From: Chloracidobacterium validum
GTDB lineage: Bacteria; Acidobacteriota; Blastocatellia; Chloracidobacteriales; Chloracidobacteriaceae
DNA length: 64,000 nt
NCBI RefSeq assembly: GCF_018304825.1
Contig: NZ_CP072649.1
Location: 1 to 64,000 of the forward strand
Direction: 5' to 3'
Part shown: positions 44,013 through 53,400 of the stretch, one piece after another
How positions within the stretch are numbered: position 1 is the stretch's first letter
Layout of the letters: every line of letters begins with the position of its first letter
Notes under the pieces: model-generated
Told to the model about the DNA's origin: nothing
Seen by the model: the letters and a program-made list of their open reading frames with translations, nothing else
Databases searched by the model: none
Made by a program: the position numbers and the translations under genes

Positions 44013-47000
44013 CTACGACGTGATGTTCGCCGGCTCGTCAGAGCGGTCATCGGCTGCGTTTGGGGTCGCCGGCTGCGGCAGTGGCAGCAAGATGGTAAAC
44101 GTCGTGCCAACGCCAACTTGGCTCCGCACGGTGACGTTTCCGCCATGCGCGGCAATAATACTCCGCACAATCGAAAGTCCAAGGCCAACCCCTGCCGAGC
44201 GATGCTGGAGGGCCTGGCGATAGGGATCGAAAATATAAGGCAACTCGGTTTCGGGAATGCCAACGCCGGTATCGCTGACCTGAATGAGGGCAAACTTGCG
44301 CCCCTGCTCGACGCCGCTTCCATGAATGACTTTCGCCGCAAGCACGATACTTCCGCCCTCAGGGGTGTACTTGACCGCATTGGACAGGAGGTTTGTCACG
44401 GCCCTCTCAAGCTTTTGACCGTCCACGCGCACGATTGGCAGGTCAGGGGGCAATTCGCTCGTCAGCGTTTGGCGCTTGGCCAGCGCCAGCGGCCTGGCCG
44501 TCTGAAGTGCCGTTTCCAGCAGGGTGTGGAGGCTCATTTCAGCAAGTTGCAACTTGAGTTCGTTCGACTCAGCCCGCATCACCTCCAGCATTTCATTGAT
44601 CATGTGGAGCGTCCGCTCGGCGCTCAGGGATGTGTTGTCCATGATCCCACGGACTTCCTGATCTATCTTGTCTTCCAGCAGCGTCTTGAGCAGCTCCAGC
44701 AGCATGGAGATCGAAGCCAGCGGCGCTTTGAGGTCATGCACCAGCATGGCGGTGAAGCGCTGCTTGATTTCGTCCAACTGGCGCAATCGGTCGTTTGCCC
44801 CGGCCAGTTCGCGGTTCTTGTGCGCCAGCAGCCTGGAAACTTTCGCCCGCTGGCGGCTCGTGCGCGTCTCGGCTGCCAGTCGGGCCTGCGCGATGCGCGC
44901 GCGCATCATCAGCCGCGCGCGGTACGTCCAAGCGCGATAGCCACCCCACAGAAGCAATGTCACGCTCAGGGCGTACCCGGTGTAAGCCCAGGTCGTGCGC
45001 CACCACGGCGGCTGAATGTAGAGGTTCACCCGAAGGCCGGCTTCATTCCACACTCCGTCGTTGTTAGACGCTTTGACGTGAATCACCCAGTTGCCCGACG
45101 CGAGATCGGCCAGCGTCAGCTCTGGTTGGCCGCCGAGCAGGCGCCATTCCCCATCACGGACTCCAATTCGGTAGGCGTACTGGTTGGCCTCCGGCGCATT
45201 GAAATCCAGCGCCGCAAACCGGAGCGTCACGGTGCGTTCGTCTGGCGCCAGTTGCAGCGGCGGACCATCGGGCAGGACGAACCGCGTGCCACGCGCGGTT
45301 TGGACGAAAGTGACCACTGGTGGCGGGTAGGGATTATCTTCCAGTTCGTCCGGGGGGAAGGCCGTCACGCCCTGCGTACCGCCAAAAAAGATGATGCCGT
45401 CGCGCGTTTTGAGGTAAGCGTAGCGGTTGAATTCTTGGCCTTGCAAACCCTCTTCGGTGCGGTAATGGCGAATGTTGCCGGTTGCCGGATCATACCGGGC
45501 CAGGCCGTTGTCGGTGCTCATCCACAAGCGCCCGCGTCGGTCTTCCAAGACGGCATACACGTTGTGATGCGGCAGACCCTGCCGCTCGGTCAGGGCATGA
45601 AACCGATCCTGGGCAGCGTCGTACCGAAGCAAGCCCATCCCCTTCGTGGCCAGCCAGAGTTGACCGGCGTGATCGGTGAGAAACGCACAGACCGTCGGGA
45701 TGCCTGACAGCGGCTTGCCGAGTTCATCTTTCCAGTACCGAAGTTGTCCGTCCGGGCCGAGACGCAACCCCCCCTTGGTCAACCCGATCCACATCGCTCC
45801 GTGGGCATCCCGATGGATGGCTTGGATTTCGCCCAGGCCGGTGCGCAAGGGTTCGGGGAGGTCACGCCCGGCGAGCGGCTCGGAAACGGCGCGCCGGTCG
45901 GGTGAGATGGTAAACAAGTGGCCACCGGAGCCGACCCAAAGGGAGTGGTCTGTGTCCTCGAAGAGCACAGACACCATCGCCGGCCTGCCATCGCCACCGG
46001 GTGGCAGCGGAAAGGAGGTGAATCGTCCGCTGTTCCGATCGAGGCTTTGTAAGCCACCCTGTGATCCCACCCAGAGCTGTCCGCGCCAATCTTCCAGGAC
46101 GGCCCGAGTGTTGTCGCTCGCCAGCGCGGTTGGATCGCCCGGACGATGTCGGAAATGGCGGATGGTACGGCTTTGACGGTCAAGAACGTTGAGGCCGCCG
46201 TACTGGGTACAAACCCACACATTGCCCGCGCGGTCCTCGCACATCCCCCGAATATAGTCGTCGCTGAGGCTCAGTGCCTCCTGGCGGTTGGGATCACTGC
46301 GGTATGTTTTGAAGTACCCCGCATAGGGCGTGAGCTTTGAAAGTCCGCGGCGATTGTCGCCCACCCAGAGCACGCCGGAGCGATCGCGCAGCGCCACCTG
46401 CGGATCATCGCCCACGAGACTGCGCGGGTTGGCCCGGTTGTAACGGGCGTAATCTATGCTCTTTGATTTGACGTGAAACCGCCCAATCCCCAGGCCAGCA
46501 AGACTCATCCATAAAAAGTCTCCGTCTGAGGCGAAATGCACTAGCGCAGAACGTATGGCGTCGTTAGCGCTGCCCTCCACCCGGTACTGCCCGACCAGCC
46601 GTCCGGATTGGGCGTCAAACTCGAGCAAGTGCGGTTTTCCTTCCAGAGGAGCCGCGGCGTACACATAACCGCTGGGATGTGCCATCACCGGTAGATCGAT
46701 CGGGCTAGGAGCATCCGGCACGACGCCAAACACTTCCGTTGCCAGATCAAAAAGCAACAGCCGCCGGCCGGCAGACAGCCAGACCCGCCCGCGCGGATCA
46801 ACGGTCAGATCGTTGATGAAGGGATTGTTTTCCGTGAACTGGGTGAGGTTCTGCGGCAGGTTGAAGGACTGCGCCGTTTTGGTCCGGGGATCGTATCGCA
46901 CCAGTGTCGTCCAGCCACCCAACCACAGCCGACCTTGCCGGTCTTCCTCCAGCGTTTCGGGACGCCAGGCGGGTTGGCCGGACAGGATGATTGGCTCTGG

Positions 47001-47375
47001 AGTGAAGCAATCAGTGGCGTGGTCGTAGCGGCACAGGTGTCCGTCAGTCAACAGTATCCACAGGTCGCCGCCGCTTGCCGCCAGAAGGCGCCGGACAGAA
47101 TTTGATGGCAGACTGTTCGGGTCGGCTGGGTCATGGCGGTACACCTTGACTTGGCGTCCGTCATAGCGGTTGAGTCCGTCATCCGTGCCGACCCAGAGTA
47201 GCCCAAACCGATCCTGGGCCAACGTCCGTATGGCCAGATTCGAGAGCGACGGATTTTGCGCAAAGTGCTGAAAGCGGAGCGCATGCGACCAAGTCGTTGC
47301 CTGGCCGGGGGCCAGCCCGCCGGACATCAACCACCAGGCAAGAACAACCAGCCAGAATCCACACTGCCGCCACAT
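44013..47375 (-). CDS. Two-component propeller sensor histidine kinase (HTCS-like, no receiver or HTH)
   Basis: An 1120-residue membrane kinase. Residues 1-25 are a signal peptide. Residues about 40-710 form two seven-bladed Reg_prop propellers, with blades such as GLLWVGTDDGLNRYDGRQ, GQLWVGSQGGLQSLDRNSG and GRLWMSTDNGLARYDPATG. A Y_Y_Y sandwich follows (about 715-785: FAALDFNAPEANQYAYRI). One helix (about 790-812) crosses the membrane, and then a coiled coil leads to HisKA with H880 in MLVHDLKAPLASI. The HATPase domain has NLLSNAVKYTPEGG, DTGVGIPETELPYIFD and GVGLGLSIVRSI. Unlike Bacteroides HTCS proteins it lacks a receiver and AraC output. The location beside the glucan genes suggests sensing of their products. 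Confidence 0.9.
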   Translation of the reverse strand: MWRQCGFWLVVLAWWLMSGGLAPGQATTWSHALRFQHFAQNPSLSNLAIRTLAQDRFGLLWVGTDDGLNRYDGRQVKVYRHDPADPNSLPSNSVRRLLAASGGDLWILLTDGHLCRYDHATDCFTPEPIILSGQPAWRPETLEEDRQGRLWLGGWTTLVRYDPRTKTAQSFNLPQNLTQFTENNPFINDLTVDPRGRVWLSAGRRLLLFDLATEVFGVVPDAPSPIDLPVMAHPSGYVYAAAPLEGKPHLLEFDAQSGRLVGQYRVEGSANDAIRSALVHFASDGDFLWMSLAGLGIGRFHVKSKSIDYARYNRANPRSLVGDDPQVALRDRSGVLWVGDNRRGLSKLTPYAGYFKTYRSDPNRQEALSLSDDYIRGMCEDRAGNVWVCTQYGGLNVLDRQSRTIRHFRHRPGDPTALASDNTRAVLEDWRGQLWVGSQGGLQSLDRNSGRFTSFPLPPGGDGRPAMVSVLFEDTDHSLWVGSGGHLFTISPDRRAVSEPLAGRDLPEPLRTGLGEIQAIHRDAHGAMWIGLTKGGLRLGPDGQLRYWKDELGKPLSGIPTVCAFLTDHAGQLWLATKGMGLLRYDAAQDRFHALTERQGLPHHNVYAVLEDRRGRLWMSTDNGLARYDPATGNIRHYRTEEGLQGQEFNRYAYLKTRDGIIFFGGTQGVTAFPPDELEDNPYPPPVVTFVQTARGTRFVLPDGPPLQLAPDERTVTLRFAALDFNAPEANQYAYRIGVRDGEWRLLGGQPELTLADLASGNWVIHVKASNNDGVWNEAGLRVNLYIQPPWWRTTWAYTGYALSVTLLLWGGYRAWTYRARLMMRARIAQARLAAETRTSRQRAKVSRLLAHKNRELAGANDRLRQLDEIKQRFTAMLVHDLKAPLASISMLLELLKTLLEDKIDQEVRGIMDNTSLSAERTLHMINEMLEVMRAESNELKLQLAEMSLHTLLETALQTARPLALAKRQTLTSELPPDLPIVRVDGQKLERAVTNLLSNAVKYTPEGGSIVLAAKVIHGSGVEQGRKFALIQVSDTGVGIPETELPYIFDPYRQALQHRSAGVGLGLSIVRSIIAAHGGNVTVRSQVGVGTTFTILLPLPQPATPNAADDRSDEPANITS

Positions 47376-47615
47376 AAGGGATAAGCCTGAGACTTCAGAT
47401 CAATGCCTGACACGAGCCGTCTGGGGGTTGAAACGCAGCCCGATGGTAGCGAGAAAAGCGCTCATCTGTCTATTGACGGATGTCGGCCGGCATTCCAAAG
47501 TCTAGCATCCGGTGGTTCCAAGCGCGGGCGCGGCGGACGTGCCGAACGAGCTATGCCAGACCGAGACCACGCGCCGGATAGCACCCGATAGTTCATCGTC
47601 CGCGGAACAACTGCC
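47376..47615. other. Divergent intergenic region, kinase and hydrolase genes
   Basis: This 240-bp region includes TTGACG at 47473 with no good -10 at the right distance. I see no other clear signal, RNA gene or ORF. Confidence 0.35.
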
Positions 47616-48653
47616 ATGCCCACCACGTCTCCTCTCCCGTTGCCTGCGCACTACCACCCATCCCAGACCTTGGATGTGACGTACGCAGGTCAATCGCCGG
47701 AGGCGCTCTTCCGCGCGGCAACGGACTGGCGGCAGGCCCACGACCTGTCACCGGCCAGCGCGGATGCCCGCCGCGCTCACCTGCTTGTGATCGACATGCA
47801 GGTGGACTTTTGCTTTCCGTCGGGCGCGCTCTATGTCGCGGGACGGTCGGGCACCGGCGGCATGGATGCCCTGCGGCAGACGGTAGCGTTCATCTACCGC
47901 CGTTTGGGCGTGCTCTCAGACATTACGTGCACGCTCGATAGCCATCTGCCGTATCAGGTCTTTTTCCCCGGCGCACACCTCACCGAAGACGGCGCGCCGG
48001 TCGCGGCGCACACCGTCATCACGGCCGCGGACTACCGCGCCGGTCGCTACCGCCCCAACCCGGCCCTGGCAGCGCAGTTGGGGGTCAGCCTGGAGTGGCT
48101 TGCGCGGCAGTTTACGGACTACTGTACCCGGCTGGAAGCGACCGGCAAGCATGCGCTCTACATCTGGCCTTATCACTGCTTGACGGGCACCGCCGGGCAC
48201 CGCCTGGCCGGGGCCTTGGATGACGCGCGTCTTTTTCACGCCTTCGCCCGCGGCGCGGCCAATGCGCCGGTTCTGAAGGGTGACAGCCCGTTGACCGAAC
48301 ACTACTCGGTGTTTGCCCCGGAAGTGACGACCTGCTGGGATGGGACGCCAATGCCGCGCGCAGAGCGCAACACCGCGCTGCTGGAACGGCTGCTCACGGC
48401 CGATGTCATCCTGGTGGCCGGGCTGGCTTCGAGCCACTGCGTGGCAGCCAGCGTCGCGGATTTGTTGGCCGCGATTCGACAGCGCAACCCCTACTTGGCG
48501 CACCGGGTGGTGCTGCTGCGGGACGCCATGGCGCCGGTGGTCGCGCCGGGAGCGGATTTTACCGCGGCCGCCGAGCAAGCCCTGGCCGACTTTCAGGCGG
48601 CCGGCGCCCGTCTCCTCACCACAACCGATCCCGTGGAGGCATGGTGGAGCTGA
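47616..48653 (+). CDS. Isochorismatase-fold cysteine hydrolase (nicotinamidase-like), first gene of a parAB operon
   Basis: A 345-residue protein of the cysteine hydrolase superfamily. The catalytic Asp is D60 in LLVIDMQVDFCFPSG and the nucleophile Cys is C275 in VAGLASSHCVAASV. An extended middle (TCTLDSHLPYQVFFPGAHL, then YIWPYHCLTGTAGHRLAGAL) fits nicotinamidase-like members, and the protein is longer than the usual 180-220 residues. The substrate is unknown; nicotinamide or another amide is a family-based possibility. The stop codon overlaps the parA start (TGATG at 48651-48655), so translation is coupled. A hydrolase fused in operon with ParA/ParB is unusual. Confidence 0.8.
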   Translation: MPTTSPLPLPAHYHPSQTLDVTYAGQSPEALFRAATDWRQAHDLSPASADARRAHLLVIDMQVDFCFPSGALYVAGRSGTGGMDALRQTVAFIYRRLGVLSDITCTLDSHLPYQVFFPGAHLTEDGAPVAAHTVITAADYRAGRYRPNPALAAQLGVSLEWLARQFTDYCTRLEATGKHALYIWPYHCLTGTAGHRLAGALDDARLFHAFARGAANAPVLKGDSPLTEHYSVFAPEVTTCWDGTPMPRAERNTALLERLLTADVILVAGLASSHCVAASVADLLAAIRQRNPYLAHRVVLLRDAMAPVVAPGADFTAAAEQALADFQAAGARLLTTTDPVEAWWS

Positions 48654-49441
48654 TGCGGGTTGCCATTTTCAACCAATCCGGTGGTGTTGGAAAAACCTCG
48701 CTCACGCGCGACCTAGGCTATGAGCTGGCGACGCGCGGGCAGCGCGTCCTGGTGGTGGACGCCGACCCGCAGGGGACGCTGGGCAGCTTTCTCGGTCTGG
48801 AGCCGGCTACCCGGCCGCGCGCCGAGACGTTCTGGGCAACCGTCTGCGACGGCGCGGATGCGCCCCCAGTCGTCCAGCCAACAGCATTTGCGTTGATGCT
48901 GGGGCTGGCCAATCGCTTTCTGATCGGGGACGAACTGGCGCTCATGCAGCAAAGCGATCCGGCCCGGCTGCTGGCTGTGAGTGAGGCGCATATCACCGAT
49001 TATGACTGGGTGCTCTTTGACTGCCCGCCCAAGATTTCTGAAATCACGCTCCAGATTCTGCTGGCGGCGGATGCCCTCCTGGCCCCGGTCCAGACCGAGG
49101 CCAAATCGGTTGAAAGCTTTGCCGAGGTCCAGTTGGAAATCGTCAAGGCGCAGCGCCGGCGCAAAAACATGCGCCTCGCGCCGCTGCGCGTGCTGGGGGT
49201 CGTGCCAACGCTTTACAACCCACGGTTGGTGCTGCACCGTCACCACTACGCCGAACTGACCGAGCGCATTTGCCCGTCGTTTGGCTACCATGTCTTCGAT
49301 CCGGTTCGAGACTATGTGGCGGTGTCGGAAGCCGGCACCCGCCGCCAGCCACTGAAGCAATACGCGCCCAAGTGCCCGGCCACGGCCGACGTCGCGGCCT
49401 TGGCGACAGCCATACTTTCCACCCTTTCCGAAGGCAGGTGA
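48653..49441 (+). CDS. parA: ParA/MinD-family ATPase with altered deviant Walker A motif
   Basis: A 262-residue P-loop ATPase of the ParA partition family. The Walker A reads NQSGGVGKTSL: the catalytic Lys K14 is kept, but the signature Lys at position 9 of the usual KGGVGKT is Ser. Walker A' is VLVVDADPQGTLGSF and Walker B is YDWVLFDCPPKISEI. There is no N-terminal helix-turn-helix, so it is the small type. The ATG at 48653 gives the normal N-terminus (MRVAIFNQSGG); an ATG at 48641 lies too close to GGAGG. It is followed by parB after 4 bp. It probably helps segregate DNA or another cargo. Confidence 0.87.
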   Translation: MRVAIFNQSGGVGKTSLTRDLGYELATRGQRVLVVDADPQGTLGSFLGLEPATRPRAETFWATVCDGADAPPVVQPTAFALMLGLANRFLIGDELALMQQSDPARLLAVSEAHITDYDWVLFDCPPKISEITLQILLAADALLAPVQTEAKSVESFAEVQLEIVKAQRRRKNMRLAPLRVLGVVPTLYNPRLVLHRHHYAELTERICPSFGYHVFDPVRDYVAVSEAGTRRQPLKQYAPKCPATADVAALATAILSTLSEGR

Positions 49442-49445
49442 AGGG

Positions 49446-50306
49446 ATGTCCAAGACCAAGCAATTTGCCACGAGTTCCACGCTGTCGCCGGCGCGGTTAT
49501 CGGCGCTGGCCGATCACGTTGCGGCCGAACTGGGGACGGAAGGAACAGCCGGCAGCGTCGAGCTGCCCCTGACGCTGCTCCGGGAAAACCCCTACCAACC
49601 CCGCCGGACGTTTGACGCCGAGGCGCTGCGCGACCTGACCGCCTCGGTGCGACAACATGGTGTCTTGCAGCCGCTGGTCGGGCGGCGCGAAGCGGACGGG
49701 CGCGTGACGGTGATTGCCGGGCATCGCCGGTGGCGCGCGGCCGAGGCGGCCGGACTGGCGACCGTGCCGGTTGTTCTGCGCCGGGGAGTGACGGACACCG
49801 AGCTGCGGCTGCTGGCGCTGGTTGAAAATCTCCAGCGGGAAGACCTCCAGGCGGTGGAAAAAGCCCGTGCGCTGGGCGAGGCGGCGCGGCATTTCTCAAC
49901 CCAGACGCAAGCGGCGCAGGCGCTGGGGATGAAGCGGTCAGCGCTGGCGATGTGGCTGCGCGCGCTGGAGCTGGAGGACGAAGTCCTGGATGTCTGCGCC
50001 GGGCTGCCGACCTGCTCGCTGCGGATGCTGCTGGACTTGCTGGCGCTGGCGCCGGCGCGCCGCTTGGCGGCGGCCAAGCGGCTAGCGGCGGCGGTTGCCG
50101 ATGACCCCGCCCGGCCAGGCGGGTCGGCGGCCGGGGAGCGGACGGCGTCACCGACCGGGCGCGTTTTTCAGTTTACCTACCGCCTGCCAGGAAAATCGGC
50201 GACGCTGCGGGTGACGGTGACGAGCACGGCCCGCCGCGCCGCCACCTCGAACGCTGACCTTCGAGCCGCGCTTCAGGCGGCGCTCGAACGCCTGGCAGCC
50301 GACTAG
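49446..50306 (+). CDS. parB: ParB-family DNA-binding partition protein
   Basis: A 286-residue protein. The N-terminal domain has PLTLLRENPYQPRRTFDAEAL and the CTPase/nuclease-like VIAGHRRWRAAEAAGL (usually GERRWRAA, here GHRR). A helix-turn-helix region follows with RLLALVENLQREDLQAVEKA and TQAAQALGMKRSALAMWLRAL. The C-terminal part is Ala-rich and less conserved. It is 4 bp after parA. Two palindromes lie directly downstream and could be its binding site. The absence of gidAB, dnaA or rnpA neighbours makes it unlike a standard chromosomal parAB near oriC; it could belong to a second replicon. Confidence 0.88.
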   Translation: MSKTKQFATSSTLSPARLSALADHVAAELGTEGTAGSVELPLTLLRENPYQPRRTFDAEALRDLTASVRQHGVLQPLVGRREADGRVTVIAGHRRWRAAEAAGLATVPVVLRRGVTDTELRLLALVENLQREDLQAVEKARALGEAARHFSTQTQAAQALGMKRSALAMWLRALELEDEVLDVCAGLPTCSLRMLLDLLALAPARRLAAAKRLAAAVADDPARPGGSAAGERTASPTGRVFQFTYRLPGKSATLRVTVTSTARRAATSNADLRAALQAALERLAAD

Positions 50307-50307
50307 T

Positions 50308-50317
50308 CCCGTACGGG
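50308..50317. repeat. 10-bp perfect palindrome after parB
   Basis: CCCGTACGGG begins 2 bp after the parB stop codon and lies just before the larger palindrome. It may be part of a ParB site or a terminator stem. Confidence 0.5.
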
Positions 50318-50322
50318 CCGGC

Positions 50323-50350
50323 CCGGATTGTCAACACGTTGACAATCCGG
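50323..50350. repeat. 28-bp near-perfect palindrome downstream of parB, candidate ParB-binding site
   Basis: CCGGATTGTCAAC (50323-50335) is followed by AC and then the exact inverse GTTGACAATCCGG (50338-50350). A two-base spacer is too short for a relaxed hairpin loop, so a protein-binding site is at least as likely as a terminator. It does not match the canonical parS consensus TGTTTCACGTGAAACA, though it shares a CACGT-like centre. No second copy was seen in the window. Confidence 0.6.
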
Positions 50351-50485
50351 CAAACGATTGTAAGTAAAGCAGTTGAGATATGTTAGGTAGCGTCGGCGAA
50401 AGCCGGTCGGGCCTTTGGCAGGGGATGTTCCGATAATGCCCGACCAGCCGGCGTCGCCAGGTTGAACCGCACGCCCTCAAGCGCG

Positions 50486-53400
50486 CTAGAAGTTGAACCG
50501 CACGCTGAGAATCAGGCGCCGGTTGCCCGCGTCCACGGCTTCCCCGCCGCCGAAACGGCCGCCAAAGAACCCGGCCGTGTTGGTGGATTGCCCGAAGAAC
50601 GGCGAGGCCAGATTGCCGACTGGCGGACCCGGATTGACCCGATTGAGGATGTTTTGCGCCTGGATGCTGAAGGTCAGGCTGAAGCGTTGGTCAGAACCGC
50701 CGCCACCGAACCCACCAAAGCCGCCAAACCCACCAAAACCGCCGCCGCGTCCACCGCCACCACGTCCACCGCGGCGGCCGCCCGCGCCGCCACCCTCCGG
50801 GGCGCCACCCTCGCGCTTGGGCCCAAACCCGAAGGTTTTGGCCATCCGCAGGTTGATGGTGAAAAAGGCTGGACCCTGGGCAAAGTTGCGCGGAATGATG
50901 CGCTGGCCCGGGAGCGGATCGGTGTCAAACGCGCCAAACTGCGTCACGACGACGCTAGGGCGCGTCAAATCGGTGGCAAAGGCCGGACGGTCGTTGAAGA
51001 CCGTATCGCCGTTGAGATCGCGTCCGACGGTGATGTTGAACGGCGCGCCACTGCGCGCAATGACAAAGGGTGAGAGCGAGATGCCAAACGGCAGGTTGAA
51101 GTTGGTAAACATAAACAGGTTGTGCCGAATGTCGAGGGACGACCGTCCAAACTCGGCGCGGAGGTCATAGGGGTCGGCCGGCTGATTGAAGACCCCGTCG
51201 GTGTCACTCTCCGCTTTCGACAGCCGGTAGAACGCGCCCAGCGAAAACCGACTGCCAAAACCGGTCCGCACGCCGACCACGAGCTGGTGCTGGGTGAACT
51301 GGCCCGTGGACTCCGCCTCGAACACATTGCCAATCGGCCCCAGCGGAAAGACGCCGCTGCCGGGAAGGCGCGGATCGGCCGTGCCGGGCAGCGGCGCGTT
51401 GACGTTGCGCGTCCGCAGGGCGTGCAGCGTCCGGTTGAACACATAGTTGACCGAAGCCGTTATCCCCTTCGGCAACTGCCGCTCGATGCCGATGTTGGCT
51501 TGAATCGAATAGGGCGCGCGGATGTCCCCATTCAGGCGCCGGATGTTTTGCGCCCGGCGAAATGGGGCGAGCAGCGCGGGCGACGGAATCGCCGGGAACA
51601 CATCCAGAATCGTCGGGTCGGTCACGATGAACTGCTGCTGCGTCTGGCCGTCGAAGCGCCGCGCCTGCAAGGTCAGTGACTCATCAATCCGGTTGTAGAA
51701 CAACCCGGCCCCGAAGCGCAGGACGGTTTTGGTCTGCCCGCCGTTGCGTCCATCAATGCCCCAGGCCAGCCCGACGCGCGGCGCGAAATTGGCATTGCTC
51801 GAAATGTTGGTCTGGTTTTCGTAGCGCAGCCCATAGCTCAGGGTGAGGTTCGGACGCACCTTCCAATCATCCTGGGCGAACAGGCCGACGTCGTGCTGCC
51901 CGACGGTGGCGCGTGGATTACCCGCCGCCAGCGTCAACTGGTTGGCGCCGCCGCCGATGGCGCGAATCTGGGCCGGCGTCAGCCCAAGTCGCTGGCCGAG
52001 CAACGTCCGACGGTAGCGCTCAAGGCTGGTGATTTGCGTGAATGAGCCGGGGATCGGCTGGTTGTTGGCATCGAGTTCCGGCGCCACCCCACCGGCAAAA
52101 ATGTACGTGCCGCCGAAGTTGTTGGGCGAAATGTCTTCCGTGCTGATGTAACGATACCGTCCACCAAACTTGACGCTGTGATCGCCGACCGTCCAGGTCG
52201 TGAAGTTGTTCAGCTCAAAGCGGTTTGAACTGGAGCGGGCGTTGCCGGTCTGCGCGCCACCGCCGGTGAACGCGCCCTGCACGTTGAGGGCCGGCGCGTC
52301 GAGGTCAGGGGTCGTGGCAACCGTCGTCCTGACAAACTGGAAGCGCGTCTCATTGACGATGGAGGGCGAGAGGATGGCCGTTTCGGTGAGCTGGAGGCGA
52401 TGGTCGCGCAGCTCGTTGGCCAGGGCTTGTTCGGGCAAGGTGAAGGACGACAACCCCCCGTTGCTGATCCGGCTCTGGTTGAAGCTGTAGCGCCCAACCA
52501 GGGTGTGCTTTTCACTCAACTGCACGTCAAAGCGCGGGGTAATATCCCATTGGCGGCGGGGCACCACGACCGCGCGCGCAAAGCTCGTCGGGTTGAGGTT
52601 AGCATCGAGAATGGTCGCGTTGAGGTTGGCGTTGTCGTCGGTTTCACGGCGCTCGAAATCCAGGGCAAATGAAGCCTTGCCCTTCTTGATTGGACCGCTG
52701 AGGTTGAAGCCGTACTGCCGCTGCTGAAACGAAGCGCGGCGCGGCGTGAAGGGGTTGCGGCTGTTGAAAATTGCGTCCCCAGCATTGAGAAACGCCGAAC
52801 CCCGGAAGGTATCGCTGCCCGGCTTGGTCAGAATTTCGATCCGCCCGAAGCCGATTTGGTCGAACTCAGCGGCAAAGGGGTTCGAGTTGATCCGAATTTC
52901 GCGGATGGCATTTTTGGAGGGCAGTCGCCCGCCGGAAAAACCATCCACGAAAATTTGCCCACCGTTTGGCCCGGCCGAGGGACCGGCCAGTGCCTGAAGC
53001 GCACTCTGGAGGTCGTCGGGGTCGTCCGGGAGGGCCTCGAGGTCCTTGCCGCGGAGCACAATCGCACCGGCGTTGTTGTCCGGCGCGGTTGAGACCGGGG
53101 CCTCGGAATTCACCTGGACCTGTTCAGCAACTTCGATGGCCAGTTTGACGGCAACGGTTTCACGGCGACCGGGGGCGATGGTTACCGTGATGTCTTCATA
53201 GGCCTTGAAGCCTTCCATCTCGACGTGCAGGGTGTAGATTCCCGGCGGCAAGTTGGGCAGATTGAAGTTTCCCAGATCATCGCTACTGGTGGTGAAGGTC
53301 TTGCCGGCGGCGTCGGTGAGCGTGATGCTCGCGCCCCCGATCACGGCGCCGGTCTCATCGGCAACTTGCCCGCGCAGCGAGCCGTTGGCTTGCGCCATGC

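Noticed and set aside
43986-45707. 573-codon + strand ORF opposite the sensor kinase
   Set aside because: It covers the HisKA/HATPase coding part in antisense and has no recognisable motif.
47040-47060. DnaA-box-like TATCCACA near 47050
   Set aside because: A single imperfect copy inside the sensor kinase gene with no A/T-rich origin region.
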